From: Zygnema cylindricum
Lineage: Eukaryota > Streptophyta > Zygnematophyceae > Zygnematales > Zygnemataceae
DNA length: 64,000 bases
Direction of reading: 5' to 3'
Assembly: GCA_037447655.1 (NCBI GenBank)
Contig: JBBHKE010000339.1
Coordinates: 248,001-312,000 of the forward strand
Part shown: positions 45,529 to 55,865 of the stretch, piece by piece
Layout: each line of letters begins with the position of its first letter
Position numbering within the stretch: position 1 is the first letter of the stretch
Translations under genes and position numbers: made by a program
Notes under the pieces: model-generated
What the model saw: the letters and a program-made list of their open reading frames with translations, nothing else
What the model was told of the DNA's origin: nothing
The model's database searches: none

Positions 45529-47103
45529 GTGGAATACGAAATGCAAAATTGTTGGTGGGAAGCCCATGACCGACCTAAAGCGGTCCCGAAAAAACCGATT
45601 GTTCCACCATGGAACAATCCTCGTCCTAACAACCGGCCTCCTAAAGTCCCGGCCATGGGAACCCCACCTGTTGCTCCTAGAAACCGATTATGTTTTCGAT
45701 GTGGGAAGACCGGGCATGATGCCCGAATGTGTCCAGAAAAAACTGCTACCTGTACACATTGCAAGCAAACCAGACATTATGTCCATCGTTGTCATATAAA
45801 AAACTCGGAATATTCCTATCAAAACCAAATTAAGAGTGGTGGCATCCCAGCTCGATCCGCAAGACCGGCTCAACCGGTTAAAGAACCGGAAAGAGACACC
45901 ACTCCCCCTAAGGTATCCCGAAGAGAGAGAGAGCGTTTAGAAATGCAAGAGCAAATGGCGGCTATGATGAAAGAACAATTCGCAGCTTTCATGACCCAAA
46001 TGAAGCCACAATTTACAGGCATGGCTCGCACTGTTGTCCACATGCCCACGTTGGCAGGTCGAATCTTACGAGATTCCACCATCCAACAACGAGAGGCTAC
46101 GTTCGACAAAGGTTCGACCGATCACAATCGTGACGGTAAAACCCCTAACACACGTATTCCTTTGTCATTCACTAAAGAACCTTCTCCTCCTTTGCCCGAA
46201 AACGCTTCAGCCATCGCGGGTGAAGCTCTCAACATAGTGGATCGAACTATACATGAGGCACACCGCGTGAAAGAACGCTTGTGCATTCTTTCCGCTATGA
46301 TTTCCGACTCACCGAAAATCTCCCCTATCTCCTTACTCTCCAATAGCTTGGCTGCAGTTGCCGCGTTACAAGCACTTCAGCTGCACAGAAATCTTGCTGC
46401 TATTCAGCCTATTTCCATAGAGGAGCGAAAGTCTCTCGATCCTCACATCAATTTTTTGGATAATGCGAAGGGTGCATTGTTGATCAATGGTATAGCCCCT
46501 TCCCTGCCTCTCATGGATACCGGTGCAAAGCCGGTGATATTGGGCTCTGGCTTTGCACTGAAGCTTGGTCTAACTCCGGACAAGCTTCAGTCCACTTCTA
46601 CTCGCTTGTTAACATCAGCGGGTAGAACCGAACCGGTCCTAGGAATCACTAAGGAACCGCTTGTTTTCAGGTTCCAGAACGAAACGTCCACAGACTTTGC
46701 TGAAATCTCGGTTCACGCTCTAATCACTAAATGTAGTGACGATGAATGCCTAGTGGGACAGGACGTTATATTTCGTGTAGGGGGTGGTGTTGACATGCAT
46801 GATCAGACATTTTCCTATAGGCCCACTAGCTTCCCGGAACGCAAAATCTGCATTCCGCTAATTTCCGCTAGGAAGCCCATGCCTATTATGGCAAATTCGG
46901 CCACCTCTATACCTGCATTTTTAGGGAATTCGGTGGGTGCCGAAATATTTCATTCATTGTCAGCAGAAGAAATTCTGCCCGATAGTTCTTACTTACCAGA
47001 AATTTTCAGTGACCCAGGTTTTCTTATAGATCGAGGGAATTTGACCGGATCTATAACCAAACCTTGTCAATTCCACTTTCTCCGGTCTCTTCCCCAATCC
47101 TAG
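45529..47103 (+). CDS. Gag zinc knuckles and aspartic protease of G1
   Basis: An open frame of 524 codons that continues Gag. Two zinc knuckles, CFRCGKTGHDARMC and CTHCKQTRHYVHRC (residues about 55-90), bind RNA. A basic, Met/Gln-rich linker with a coiled-coil look (RRERERLEMQEQMAAMMKEQF) follows at residues 120-160. The protease is at about residues 315-430: LLINGIAPSLPLMDTGAKPVILG holds the DTG active site, with a second block ECLVGQDVIFRVGG. After this comes a region of about 90 residues without a recognised domain. It ends at TAG 47101-47103; the methyltransferase lies in the -1 frame and overlaps by up to about 90 nt. I see no canonical slippery heptamer, so this may be a mutation rather than programmed frameshifting. 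Confidence 0.85.
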   Translation: MEYEMQNCWWEAHDRPKAVPKKPIVPPWNNPRPNNRPPKVPAMGTPPVAPRNRLCFRCGKTGHDARMCPEKTATCTHCKQTRHYVHRCHIKNSEYSYQNQIKSGGIPARSARPAQPVKEPERDTTPPKVSRRERERLEMQEQMAAMMKEQFAAFMTQMKPQFTGMARTVVHMPTLAGRILRDSTIQQREATFDKGSTDHNRDGKTPNTRIPLSFTKEPSPPLPENASAIAGEALNIVDRTIHEAHRVKERLCILSAMISDSPKISPISLLSNSLAAVAALQALQLHRNLAAIQPISIEERKSLDPHINFLDNAKGALLINGIAPSLPLMDTGAKPVILGSGFALKLGLTPDKLQSTSTRLLTSAGRTEPVLGITKEPLVFRFQNETSTDFAEISVHALITKCSDDECLVGQDVIFRVGGGVDMHDQTFSYRPTSFPERKICIPLISARKPMPIMANSATSIPAFLGNSVGAEIFHSLSAEEILPDSSYLPEIFSDPGFLIDRGNLTGSITKPCQFHFLRSLPQS

Positions 47104-48150
47104 TCCCTACAGACTCTTCTGGGTTTCTTCCCATTGATTGGAATCCGGTCCAATTGAAACCTCATCCAAATGGATTAGTGATTTTGGACCTTTTTGTTGG
47201 AATAGGCACTTCTCTCTTGGCATGTTTGCGGAATGGATTATTAATCCGATTTTATTATTCGGTGGAGATTGATCCGTTAGCACGGAAAGCACAATTACAT
47301 CATCGTAATCTGTTGCATTCCCAATGCCCGCATTTGTTACCAAAATCTGCATACGAGCATATGCATACTGCCCTCCCACAAGACATTCGGATTGTGGGCA
47401 ACCATCACTTACTGGAGATTGGTCCAATCGATCTAGTTTTTGGCGAATAGGAGTGCCAGGGAATGTCTCGGGCCGGGAAAGGTCTCGGATTAGCCAATCC
47501 CCGCACCAAATTATTTTTTGAGTTGATTCGCATCCTGCATTTTCTACAAACTTTAGATCATCATATAGGGTACATCTTGGAAAATGTCGCTGCCTATAAT
47601 GATCCAAGACCTACGGTTTTGGCTGATTATCAACGAATCGAACAATTAATTGGACCGCCTCTTATTATTGACGCGGCTCGCCATGGTTGACTAGCACACC
47701 GGGTTCGCTCCAAATGGACAAACCTGATCGATATTGGTAGACTCCGCGAGGCCAACTTGTTAGTTCGTCCTCCTCCTATAACATTCAGGCTGCCCTTCTT
47801 CCTTTTCATAAGGTGCAGCCTTGCATTCAAAAGGACTGTCCCCCTAATTTCAGTGTCAATGTCCCGGGTCAACCTCTCAAGGTGCTTCCTACCTTAGTTT
47901 CTTACCCACATTCACATGCATTCTCTAATGACGGTCCTGGCATGCTCCGAAACATTCATACCGGTGAGCTCGAAGAGCCTACCTCTACGGAACGAGAACA
48001 CCTAATGCATTTCATTCCCGGCACTACTGCCGCTCCTGGTCTTACTGAACGTCAAAGATGCACTTTATTAGGTCGTGTCATGGACCCTCAGTCTTTGTCT
48101 TTTGTTTTAGGTCTTGGGTTTGCAGCTGGTCGCCACTCTCAGGCACATCC
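47064..48150 (+). pseudogene. DNMT3-like cytosine-5 DNA methyltransferase domain in G1
   Basis: Seen in order: motif I VILDLFVGIGTS (47175-47213; AdoMet binding), motif II-like YSVEIDPLARKA, motif IV region ECQGMSRAGKGLGLANPRTKLFFEL (47451-47525; catalytic Cys in CQG), motif VI ENV (47580-47588), motif VIII-like IDAARH and LAHRVRSKW (about 47670-47715), and a target-recognition/motif IX-X region ending TERQRCTLLGRVMD (48040-48080). Known: C5 methyltransferases use motif IV Cys, motif VI Glu and motif VIII Arg to methylate cytosine. LLGR plus the spacing resembles DNMT3 more than DNMT1 or Dcm, and the motif order is not the rearranged one of plant DRM. Broken by TAG 47448-47450 (just before CQG), TGA 47688-47690 and a frameshift near 47800. 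It lies between protease and RT, so it was made as part of the polyprotein. Confidence 0.88.
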
Positions 48151-50194
48151 GTCTCAACCAGCTGGGGGGGGGAATGCATCACTAAGAAAATCTTTCCGTC
48201 CCACTCTCCAAGGGACCACATTTCAATTTTTCCTCTTTCCTTCTCCAATTCCACCAGTTCCGGAAATCTCTGTCTACGATTTCCTCAATCCTAGCCATAT
48301 GTCCTGGTCTATTCCCGCATATACGGCTGTCCAGTCTACAAGTCCCATGCATATTCCACCCACTCCTCATTGGAGTGCTGCTTTTCCAACACGCAGTTGG
48401 AATCATTCGGTTAATTGCCTTAAACAGACACCTGTAGCTTACGAGTTAGGTCAAACGCTTATCGCAGATGAGCAGTTGGCCTTTGCACAAGCCATGGAAG
48501 CTATGACGACCGAAAATCCTGATGCTCCTAAATGGAAATTCGGCACAAATCTAACAAAGGCCGAACAAGAGTTACTGAATGACGTAGTTTTACGAAATAT
48601 CGATGCCTTTGCCTTTTCTATGAATGATTTGGGTCGTCACACTGCTTATAAAATGTCGATAGATCTCGAAGATGATCGCCCTATATTTAAACCGAAACAT
48701 CGTTTGTCAGAAACTGAATGGGAAATGGTAGACAAGCGATGTGCTGAACTAGAGGAAGCTGGCCTAATCTATCGGTCAGACTCCACATTTGCAGCTCCCA
48801 CTGTCATGCCTCGGAAAAAAGATTCCGAGGGAAATTTTACTGAACGTCGAATGTGTGGTGACTATCGTGAACTAAATGCTAGAACAGTTCAAGATCGTCA
48901 TCCCATGCCTCTTGCCGAAGAAATATTTGATCATGTAGGCGGAGCAAATTATTTTAGTATCCTTGACCTCCGTCAAGGATTCAATCAAATCGAGATAGAG
49001 TAAAAAGACCGGCATAAAACTGCCTTTTGGGGTAGCGTTGGCCGATGGGAATGGGCTGTAATGCCATTCGAACTGAAAAATGCTCCGGCAGTATTTCAAA
49101 AAGTCATGGACTCCGTTCTTGGAGGCTGTAAGTTTGCTAGATGTTACATCGATGACCTTATCATTGCCTCGGCTACTATCGAAGAGCACGCTGCTCACAT
49201 CGAATGGGTATTGACTGAATTGAAAAAGGTCGGATTAAATTGTCATCCAGCGAAATGCACCTTTGGAGCCGAGGGAGTGCCTTACCTCGGCCATTTTATC
49301 TCGGCTGAGGGGATCACTCCTCTCGAAGCAAAGGTAGAGGCAATCAGTAAATTGCCTGCTCCCACGGACCTCACCAGTCTACGAGCTTTTCTCGGACTTG
49401 CTAATTATTATCGCAGGTTTGTATCTAATTTTAGCACCATCGCATCTCCGTTAAACGACCTTCTTAAGAAGGAAGTGGCGTTTATATGGGGTCCCGATCA
49501 GATTTCCGCATTTCAAAAATTAAAAACCGCTTTATCAAGTGCCCCAATTTTCTGTCCTCCCAATCACAAACTCCCTTTTTGTCTTCAAACAGACTTTGGG
49601 AAACCCGGAATCGCTGCCATTTTGACACAAAGAGAGTTGAGCGGAGAGGAATACGTAGTTGCTTACGCGAGTAGAAGCAATAACCGGGCCGAATCAAATT
49701 ATAGTAGCTACGAGAGAGAGTGTCTAGCCGCTGTTTGGGGAGTCGTTCACTTCCGCCATTATTTGTACAGAAAACCTTTCACACTCTTAACTGACCATCA
49801 GCCCTTACATTGGCTGATGACGAAGGATAAGCTTTCCGGGAAGTTAGCCCGATGGGCTTTAATCTTACAAGAATATGACGTTGAAATAATTCACCGACCA
49901 GGTCTGCTTAGTCTAAACGTAGACGGAATTTCCCGAAATCCTTTGCCCCGAACAACAGATAACGGAGTTCGACAAGATTTCGATGACGACGATGTTCCCG
50001 TCATGCCAATGGGTTCTTATCTTACTTACTGCCTGGCGTCTATTCCGAACCCCCGTCCCGCCACAGATCCTTGGCGTGATGGGCCTCTCATTCTTTTCCT
50101 ATCCTCCCAGACCTTCAGGTCCGGCACCACCTCTGATGAAGAAGACAGAGTGAAAAAGAGGGCCAAAAGTTACCTTTGGCTCAGGGATCTTTAG
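48151..50194 (+). pseudogene. Gypsy RT and RNase H of G1
   Basis: The frame from 47813 runs through the methyltransferase end and a Pro-rich linker into RT (about 48640 on). MCGDYRELNARTVQDRHPMPLAEEIFDHVGGANYFSILDLRQGFNQIEIE is followed by a single TAA at 49001, then FELKNAPAVFQKVMD, the catalytic YIDDLI (about 49147-49165) and the thumb. RNase H (about 49575-49930) has LQTDFGKPGIAAIL, SSYERECLAAVW, LTDHQPLHWLM and LARWALILQEYD. The frame ends at 50192. Apart from the one stop it is intact. Confidence 0.9.
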
Positions 50195-51273
50195 TTCGGT
50201 TGTTGGCAAACGGAAGCCATAGGCACGTTCCACGGCCTACCGAGCGTCTTTCTCTCATTGAGCAGATTCACACCGAGCTTGGTCAGTACGGTACCAAGCG
50301 AACGTTAAGTCTAGTTCAGGCACAGTATTGGTGGTCAGGAATGCAAGCTGATGTCGCTGCTATTCTGCACAAGTGTGCCACCTGTGACCGTCTCCGAACT
50401 TCTTTCTCTAACCGGCAGACTACGCTTCAACCTCTACCTATTAGAGGTTTGTTCTATCGATGGTCGGTCGATTTGGCTGGACCTTTTCCTATCTCACGTA
50501 GGGGTAAACAATATATCATGATTATGATTGAAAATTTCAGTAAGTGGGTAGAAGTCGTAGCACTACCTCACAAGACCGCTAAGTTAACTACCGCAGCTTT
50601 TAAGGAACATGTCCTTATGAGATACGGTGCCCCAGCCGAGGTCCTAACGGATCAAGGTACAGAATTTCGGGGAGAATTTCAAGAGATGCTTGATGAGGCT
50701 CTCATCAATCATCGTCGTACTAGTCGAGATCACCCCCAGGCCGATGGCCTGGCTGAACGAGCAGTCCAGACATTTAAGCGTGCCTTGCGTAAGCATTGCT
50801 TAGAGAAACACATTTCGGTTTGGGACGAGTCCCTTGGTTACATTACCATGGGATATCGCATGTCGGTTCAGGCTAGTCTGGCTAATTTCAGCCCGTATTA
50901 TGTTTTATTTGGGTGACAACCATTGCTCGGTCGCAATATTCAGAAGGCCGCAAGCTTCCCACTTCCGCTGATGTCTGACACTATTTTTTTGGAAGAACTC
51001 ACTCGTCGTGCTTTGCTTTTTGCCCGTGAAATGCCCATGGCTTTTGATAACCCGCAGATTGCCCAGCATCGGGACACACTTCGGTTTGCCACCACTCGCA
51101 GCGGCAGTTACAAGCCGCAACAGAAGCCCTATCGGGTGGGAGATTATGTTTATCTTCGCAGGCAATCTTTTGACACTTTGGACACGGATGTTTCTGCACA
51201 CATCCTACGGATTATCGAGGTGGATCCGAACGGGATGTTAGGATTACAAGGAGCGGACACACGGACTTTTTGA
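50176..51273 (+). pseudogene. Gypsy integrase of G1
   Basis: The zinc region HTELGQYGTKRTL...LHKCATCDRL lacks the second His (GQYG; G2 keeps GHYG). The core has SVDLAGPFP, LTDQGTEFRGEF and DGLAERAVQTFKRALRKH (the D,D,E triad). A C-terminal part with QQKPYRVGDYVYLRRQSFDTLDTDVSAHILRIIEVDPNGMLGLQGAD is an SH3-like GPY/F-type region. Stops TGA at 50914 and 51271 interrupt one frame that continues into the PHD finger. The break from RNase H is a one-base deletion near 50185, judged against G2. Confidence 0.88.
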
Positions 51274-51540
51274 GAGCACTCCAAGAATTGTGCTCCATGT
51301 TACTTACTAGATTTGTCGCAGGATATGGATCCTATGCGTATGCCGATTACGGAGGCGACGGCATGTACCTTTTGTCATCGATCGGACGGGGAAACCACCA
51401 TGTTACTTTGTGATCATTGCAATCACGGGTTTCACATGGAGTGTTTGGTGCCACCTTTATTGGCGGTTCCGGACGGTCACTGGTTTTGCCACGGATGTCG
51501 TGAGCTACCGGTCGTGTTGGCCAGCTCCTCTGCCGGCTAA
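51274..51540 (+). CDS. C-terminal PHD finger of the G1 integrase
   Basis: CTFC-x11-CDHC-x4-H-x2-C-x14-CHGC (51364-51500) is a complete C4HC3 PHD finger with the conserved Trp two residues before the seventh ligand (GHWFC). It is in frame with integrase and ends the polyprotein at 51538-51540. Known: PHD fingers read histone H3 tails. Inference: it replaces the chromodomain of chromoviruses for target choice. G2 carries the same finger. Confidence 0.88.
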   Translation, partial: EHSKNCAPCYLLDLSQDMDPMRMPITEATACTFCHRSDGETTMLLCDHCNHGFHMECLVPPLLAVPDGHWFCHGCRELPVVLASSSAG

Positions 51541-51544
51541 AGAG

Positions 51545-51559
51545 CTGGGGGGGGGGATA
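51545..51559 (+). promoter_or_regulatory. Polypurine tract of G1
   Basis: A run of ten G followed by ATAA lies just after the PHD stop. G2 has a similar nine-G run at the same place. Confidence 0.6.
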
Positions 51560-51747
51560 AACCGACCTAACCATAACCAACTAAGTCGTTGACCTTTCTT
51601 TTCCTTCCACCTTGCCTGTTGTTGTATTTATCCATTTTTACTTTTGTGTTATATTTTATTTACGAGATCTCGCTATTATTTGAGTTTAAGTTGAGCGCAG
51701 CTTATGATATTGCATGCACCTTCATGTTATTTGACACATGCACGACA
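51560..51747 (+). repeat. 188-bp segment S, first copy
   Basis: AACCGACC...CACGACA. It lies between the polypurine tract and the TGTCATG start of the LTR body. It is repeated almost unchanged at 52627-52814, the extreme 3' end of the insertion. Confidence 0.9.
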
Positions 51748-51749
51748 GC

Positions 51750-52626
51750 TGTCATGCCGCATCTCGTCGGCCATTTTAGTTGTTTATATTTAGGTGTTAG
51801 GAAGGGCAACCGCTACACTAATTTGTATTTGGGTATTATTTGGGTTTCGCAGGACCGTACGACGTGTACCGTACGACCTACATTTTCCGTGATTTCCGCC
51901 GACGGCGGATTTGATTATTTCGCGTCGACCGTACGACTTACGTCGACCGGAATTCCCGCGGCCACAAGTTGGACCGTACTTGCGGTCCTGCCGTACTTAT
52001 TTATTTTTTCCGGATTTCTCGCCGACGACACATTTTCGAATCGCGTCGAGACAAACAAACTTACCGTACTATATATATTTTGCGCGATTCTCGCCGACGA
52101 TAGCTTTGATCATTTGACGTCGACCGTACGACTTATATTATCCGGAATTCTTGCGACGACAAAGTGGACCGTATCTTCGATCCTGCTGTACAAGATTTCA
52201 TTTCCTTGAATCTCGGCCGACATCAGATTTTAATCATTTCGCGTGGAGTAGCATCTCGACCGTCGACACAAAGTATGCGATTTTTGTAATATCACATCTG
52301 GACCGTCGACGCAAGTGACAGACAAATCGACTGTCAGTTCTGACGAAGCAACGTCATTGGACTATTTTAAGTCGTGAACCATTTGGAGGTTCACGCATTC
52401 ACATGTAGATAGGAAGGGTTTTAATCCGTAGGTTATAGATTTTGTAACGTAGGGCATAGGATTTCGGCTTCCTATTGGCTGAATCCAAACTAGACGCAAA
52501 TATTTACATAGCACGCTGTACTCTGATTGGCTTGTTTTCGCTAGGCGTAGTTTTGGTTACTTAGTTCATTTCGCATCATTTCCTGCACACACTTTTCAAG
52601 TGCAAGAATTAATCATTTGATTTATT
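51750..52626 (+). repeat. 3' LTR body of G1
   Basis: 877 bp matching 42159-43034. It includes both internal repeat blocks and ends at GATTTATT, where it joins segment S' instead of the leader sequence found at the 5' end. Confidence 0.9.
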
Positions 52627-52814
52627 AACCGACCTAACCATAACCAGCTAAGTCGTTGACCTTTCTTTTCCTTCCACCTTGCCTGTTGTTTTATTTATCC
52701 ATTTTTACTTTTGTGTTTTTTTTTATTTACGATATCTCGTTATTATTTGAGTTTAAGTTGAGCGCAACTGATGATATTGCATGCACCTTCATGTTATTTG
52801 ACACATGCACGACA
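52627..52814 (+). repeat. 188-bp segment S', second copy at the G1 end
   Basis: A near-identical copy of 51560-51747. Its terminal CACGACA abuts the GACAT duplication and the resumed C4 LTR. Confidence 0.9.
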
Positions 52815-53387
52815 GACATTTGTTTTTAACGGTCGACATTTAATGTCGGATTTCATCCGACGGCGCACATCATCGCCGAGATCACGGAATGGTCACTTTG
52901 GATTTTATGGACGTGGCATGACGTGGCGCCGCGTGGAAGGATGAAATTCGGTCGCGGGTATTCCGGAGAATATACAAACGAGTGGAAAAATGACACGCGT
53001 CCACTCAATAGCCTTGTCGTACACCGGCCATATAGAAAGTACATCGGCCGTAGTACCTTTCTGTACTTTACAGTAATATGATTGGTTCGTACTTTAGTAG
53101 ATAGGGGTTGTGAGAGGGATTTAGGACTTAGGAAATTTTGGTAGATAGAGACCTCTCTCTCTAAGAGAGCCTTGTATAAATTGGCATTTTTGCCGGCTCA
53201 CGGCTGGTTGGCCGTTTTCATTGATTCTTTTTGCTACGGACTCAGGGGAGTCCAAGCTACACAAGGAAGCAGTCAAATTGTCAGTTTGCCTTTTTGGGCA
53301 GCAGTGGTTGTGGCTTAAAGTGGGTTAGTTAAATACTATCTAGAGGCTTCTTGTATTCTGTGGTCTAATGGAGGACACAGAATTTCA
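52815..53387 (+). repeat. 3' LTR of C4, right part
   Basis: It continues the LTR interrupted at 42158 and matches 36803-37384. It ends ATGGAGGACACAGAATTTCA, the first codons of gag, followed by the AAAAT duplication. Confidence 0.92.
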
Positions 53388-53400
53388 AAAATAAGGGGAG
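53388..53400 (+). promoter_or_regulatory. Polypurine tract of C2
   Basis: AAAATAAGGGGAG, restored C2 sequence after the C4 insertion, directly before the C2 3' LTR. Confidence 0.8.
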
Positions 53401-54410
53401 TGTAGAAATTAATGGTCCATTTAAAGTATTTTCTAGGTCTAAATAGAAATATAGAAAAAGCCGAGGCAGTCTACCTCTAACTTCTCTCTCCAACTTCTCA
53501 AACTTGTTGTTGTCACAGAGAAATTGGTGAGGAAGCTAGATCCATGGCTACCTAGGCTATCCAAAGGTTTACGGGAAATATATATATTAATTTATTTACC
53601 GTTAGAGGTTTATTTACTAAAAGGATATGTGCTGCCCCCAGGATTTGATCTTGGTACCTGCCGGACGGTAAGCAGCCGGTAGCCGGTCGCCTTATCTGTT
53701 ATGTCTAGACCTAGTGTTACGTACTATTGTGTTTGATATTTACTTATACATTACCAAAAAGGATATTCCATTAAACTGAAACTATTTACGGGATACATAG
53801 ATTTAGTAATGTAAAAGTACGGATTGTGGTACGGATATAGAAATGAATACCGCGCATTTGTTTCTTTAGCGAAACGAATACCGCGCAGGTATTTATTACA
53901 GCTACAATTAAATGTGAATTTAATCGGACGGTCGGAATGAACATCGAGATCGCGGAAGAGGATTTTGGCGGTTTGTCGTCATTGCCACATTGGATGACAC
54001 GTGGCGGAATAACATTGGATTGCGGCATCTCCGAGGATTAAGGGAGCAAATCCAGATATACCACGTGTCGACATTTAGGCCATGTCGTACAATGTCCGTA
54101 CAAAAAGTACACCAGCAGCTGTAGTTTTGTGTACAGAAGTGGAATATGATTGGCTCCGTACATCAATAGATAGAGTCTGTGAGAGAGATAGGACTTAGAA
54201 CAATTAGGAGATAGGACCCTCTCTCCCAGAGAGCTTCTGTACAAAAGGTCAACTTTGACCCTCCATAACTTACTGCTCATGGGAGAAAATTCAAAGATTC
54301 TTTTTGCTATCAACTCAGGGGAGTCTTGCCTTCACAAAGGTGAAGGTGGTTAGAGTTTTTGTCTGCCAGGGTAGCAGTTGTTCTTGCTGAAACACAAAGG
54401 GGTCAGAGTT
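53401..54410 (+). repeat. 3' LTR of C2, 3'-truncated
   Basis: It matches 23857-24820. A tRNA-like module lies at 53632-53710 and GTAC motifs at 54085-54165. The last 75 or so bases, including the gag ATG, are replaced from 54411 by unrelated sequence, so no target duplication can be checked. Confidence 0.85.
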
Positions 54411-55865
54411 CGGGCTTTGTGAACCTGAGTGGTCGGTTTCGCGCATTGGGAGGGATCCACGTCCCCCACCCCATCATCATTTCGTTTTACGATGTGTCGC
54501 ACCTCGCGGCCATAAAAATGTGTATATATGTTTAGGGATTTTAATTTTTTGTGTTTTTGTTTATATTAAAAAAACAAAATCACATAGTAAAAATTCCTAA
54601 ACTTGCAAACCATAATCAGATACCAGGTAGGTATTTTGTGGTGGTGAAACTTACGGGGCATTTCTAACGGTGAACCGAGGGGGACATATTTGGTTGGAGG
54701 TCGGGTTCCGTACAATTGAAATCGGAAAGAATGAATGAAAAACTGTACCGAAGAACTACTCTCGCGGGGAGTGGGGGAGGAGTTGGTTGATTTTTTTTTG
54801 GCAACCAAACGTCGCGTCAATATATAGCGATACAAATTATTGATAAATCAAACCGATATATGGGTAAAATATAACGAAATTGAGGTTCCACATGTATCAA
54901 TTATCGGGTTCCCAAAAATAGGTACAGAAAGTTTATCGGTAGAGGGATCTCAACACACAACACTAGTAATGAGACTAAGGATATCTCCTATGAGATATGG
55001 CAATAACATGTTTAGTAACGTCGAATACAACGGCTGCTTGGCTATCTTGTGAAACGACACTGTGAAGACGAATTATGGACGATGTTCACAAAGGGTAAGG
55101 TCCAAAGACTGCGAAGAAAAAACTATCACGGCACAAAAGGGGTCAAATAAAATGAATAAAAGTAACTAATAAAATTGTAAATAAAGAATCACGGCACAAA
55201 AAAAGAACGCTAAATTCAACTCCGAGGTAAGTAAACACCAAAAATAAATAACACTACAAAAGATAGATCACAAAAAATGAAAAAACCTACAGTATATGAC
55301 TACCCATAACCCTACAATTTAAAATCCACACACGCAACTAACGTGGACGTGGACTCAATCCGTAGGAGGATGATCTAAGAGGACCCGCCTATCATTTCCC
55401 ATCGCGATCCACCGAAGAAGAGCCCTAGGATGCTCTCGTTGAAGGGCAATTAAGACAAGCTCATGGTAAAAGGCTTGATCGAAGATTCAAATGTTTTTCA
55501 CGCACAATTGCACAGGAAATCGCCAAATGACTTCACCAAAAGGCTAACAATCTCCCACGCAAATGGGATAAACAACTTTGCTTGTTCTTAGTGAGTAAAA
55601 TCTTATTCCTTAAAAGCGATTGAGTCTTAAGCCATCACCCTCGTAAGCAATGGCGCACGAGATAAAACGATGGTCATAGTCATATCAATGAGGATTCCCT
55701 CACCTATGGTCCTCCCAAACCGTAGAGCAAAACCAAGTCATTTGGGGGACTTCTAACACGATAACAATCAGACATTTAGAAGGAGAGGGTGAGGGAAACC
55801 CTAGCGTAGACGTAAGGAATACGTAAACACGTTAGACAAAGTGTCAAAAATGTCCAAGTGTTAAT
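54411..55865. other. Unassigned DNA
   Basis: No element or gene recognised. The longest open frame, 54840-55052 (70 codons), has no recognisable motif. The stretch 55330-55850 has somewhat higher GC but no long frame on either strand. Confidence 0.4.

Larger units (their letters stand above)
42159..52814 (+). mobile_element. Ty3/gypsy element G1 with DNA methyltransferase and PHD finger
   Basis: 10,656 bp between GACA(T) duplications (42155-42159 and 52815-52819), inside the 3' LTR of C4. It starts TGTCATG and ends CACGACA, so the ends are TGTC...GACA. Order: LTR body, leader, Gag, zinc knuckles, protease, cytosine-5 methyltransferase, RT, RNase H, integrase, PHD finger, polypurine tract, LTR. 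Stops at 44983, 45511, 47448, 47688, 49001, 50914 and 51271 and frame breaks near 47080, 47800 and 50170 make this copy inactive. Confidence 0.92.
36376..53387 (+). mobile_element. Copia element C4, carrying gypsy G1
   Basis: It is flanked by AAAAT at 36371-36375 and 53388-53392, inserted between RNase H and the polypurine tract of C2. The 5' LTR is 36376-37384. The 3' LTR starts at 41727 and is split by G1 (42159-52814), ending at 53387. It is the most intact C-family copy. Confidence 0.93.
23857..54410 (+). mobile_element. Copia element C2, host of nested insertions
   Basis: The 5' LTR (23857-24904) and 3' LTR (53401-54410) share the start TGTAGAAATTAATGGT. Internal C2 sequence is found at 24905-25756, 31535-31589, 32934-36375 and 53388-53400. 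The gaps are exactly three insertions with 5-bp duplications: B (GTTCG), a solo LTR (GGCAC) and C4 (AAAAT). The end of the 3' LTR is lost. Removing the insertions leaves an ordinary copia of about 6.4 kb. Confidence 0.88.

Noticed and set aside
47004-47103. Programmed -1 frameshift between protease and methyltransferase of G1
   Set aside because: No canonical slippery heptamer was found in the overlap, and other frame breaks in this copy are plainly mutational. It remains possible but unsupported.
50170-50200. Separate integrase ORF with its own start in G1
   Set aside because: The G2 copy reads through the same linker in one frame, so the break in G1 is a one-base deletion.
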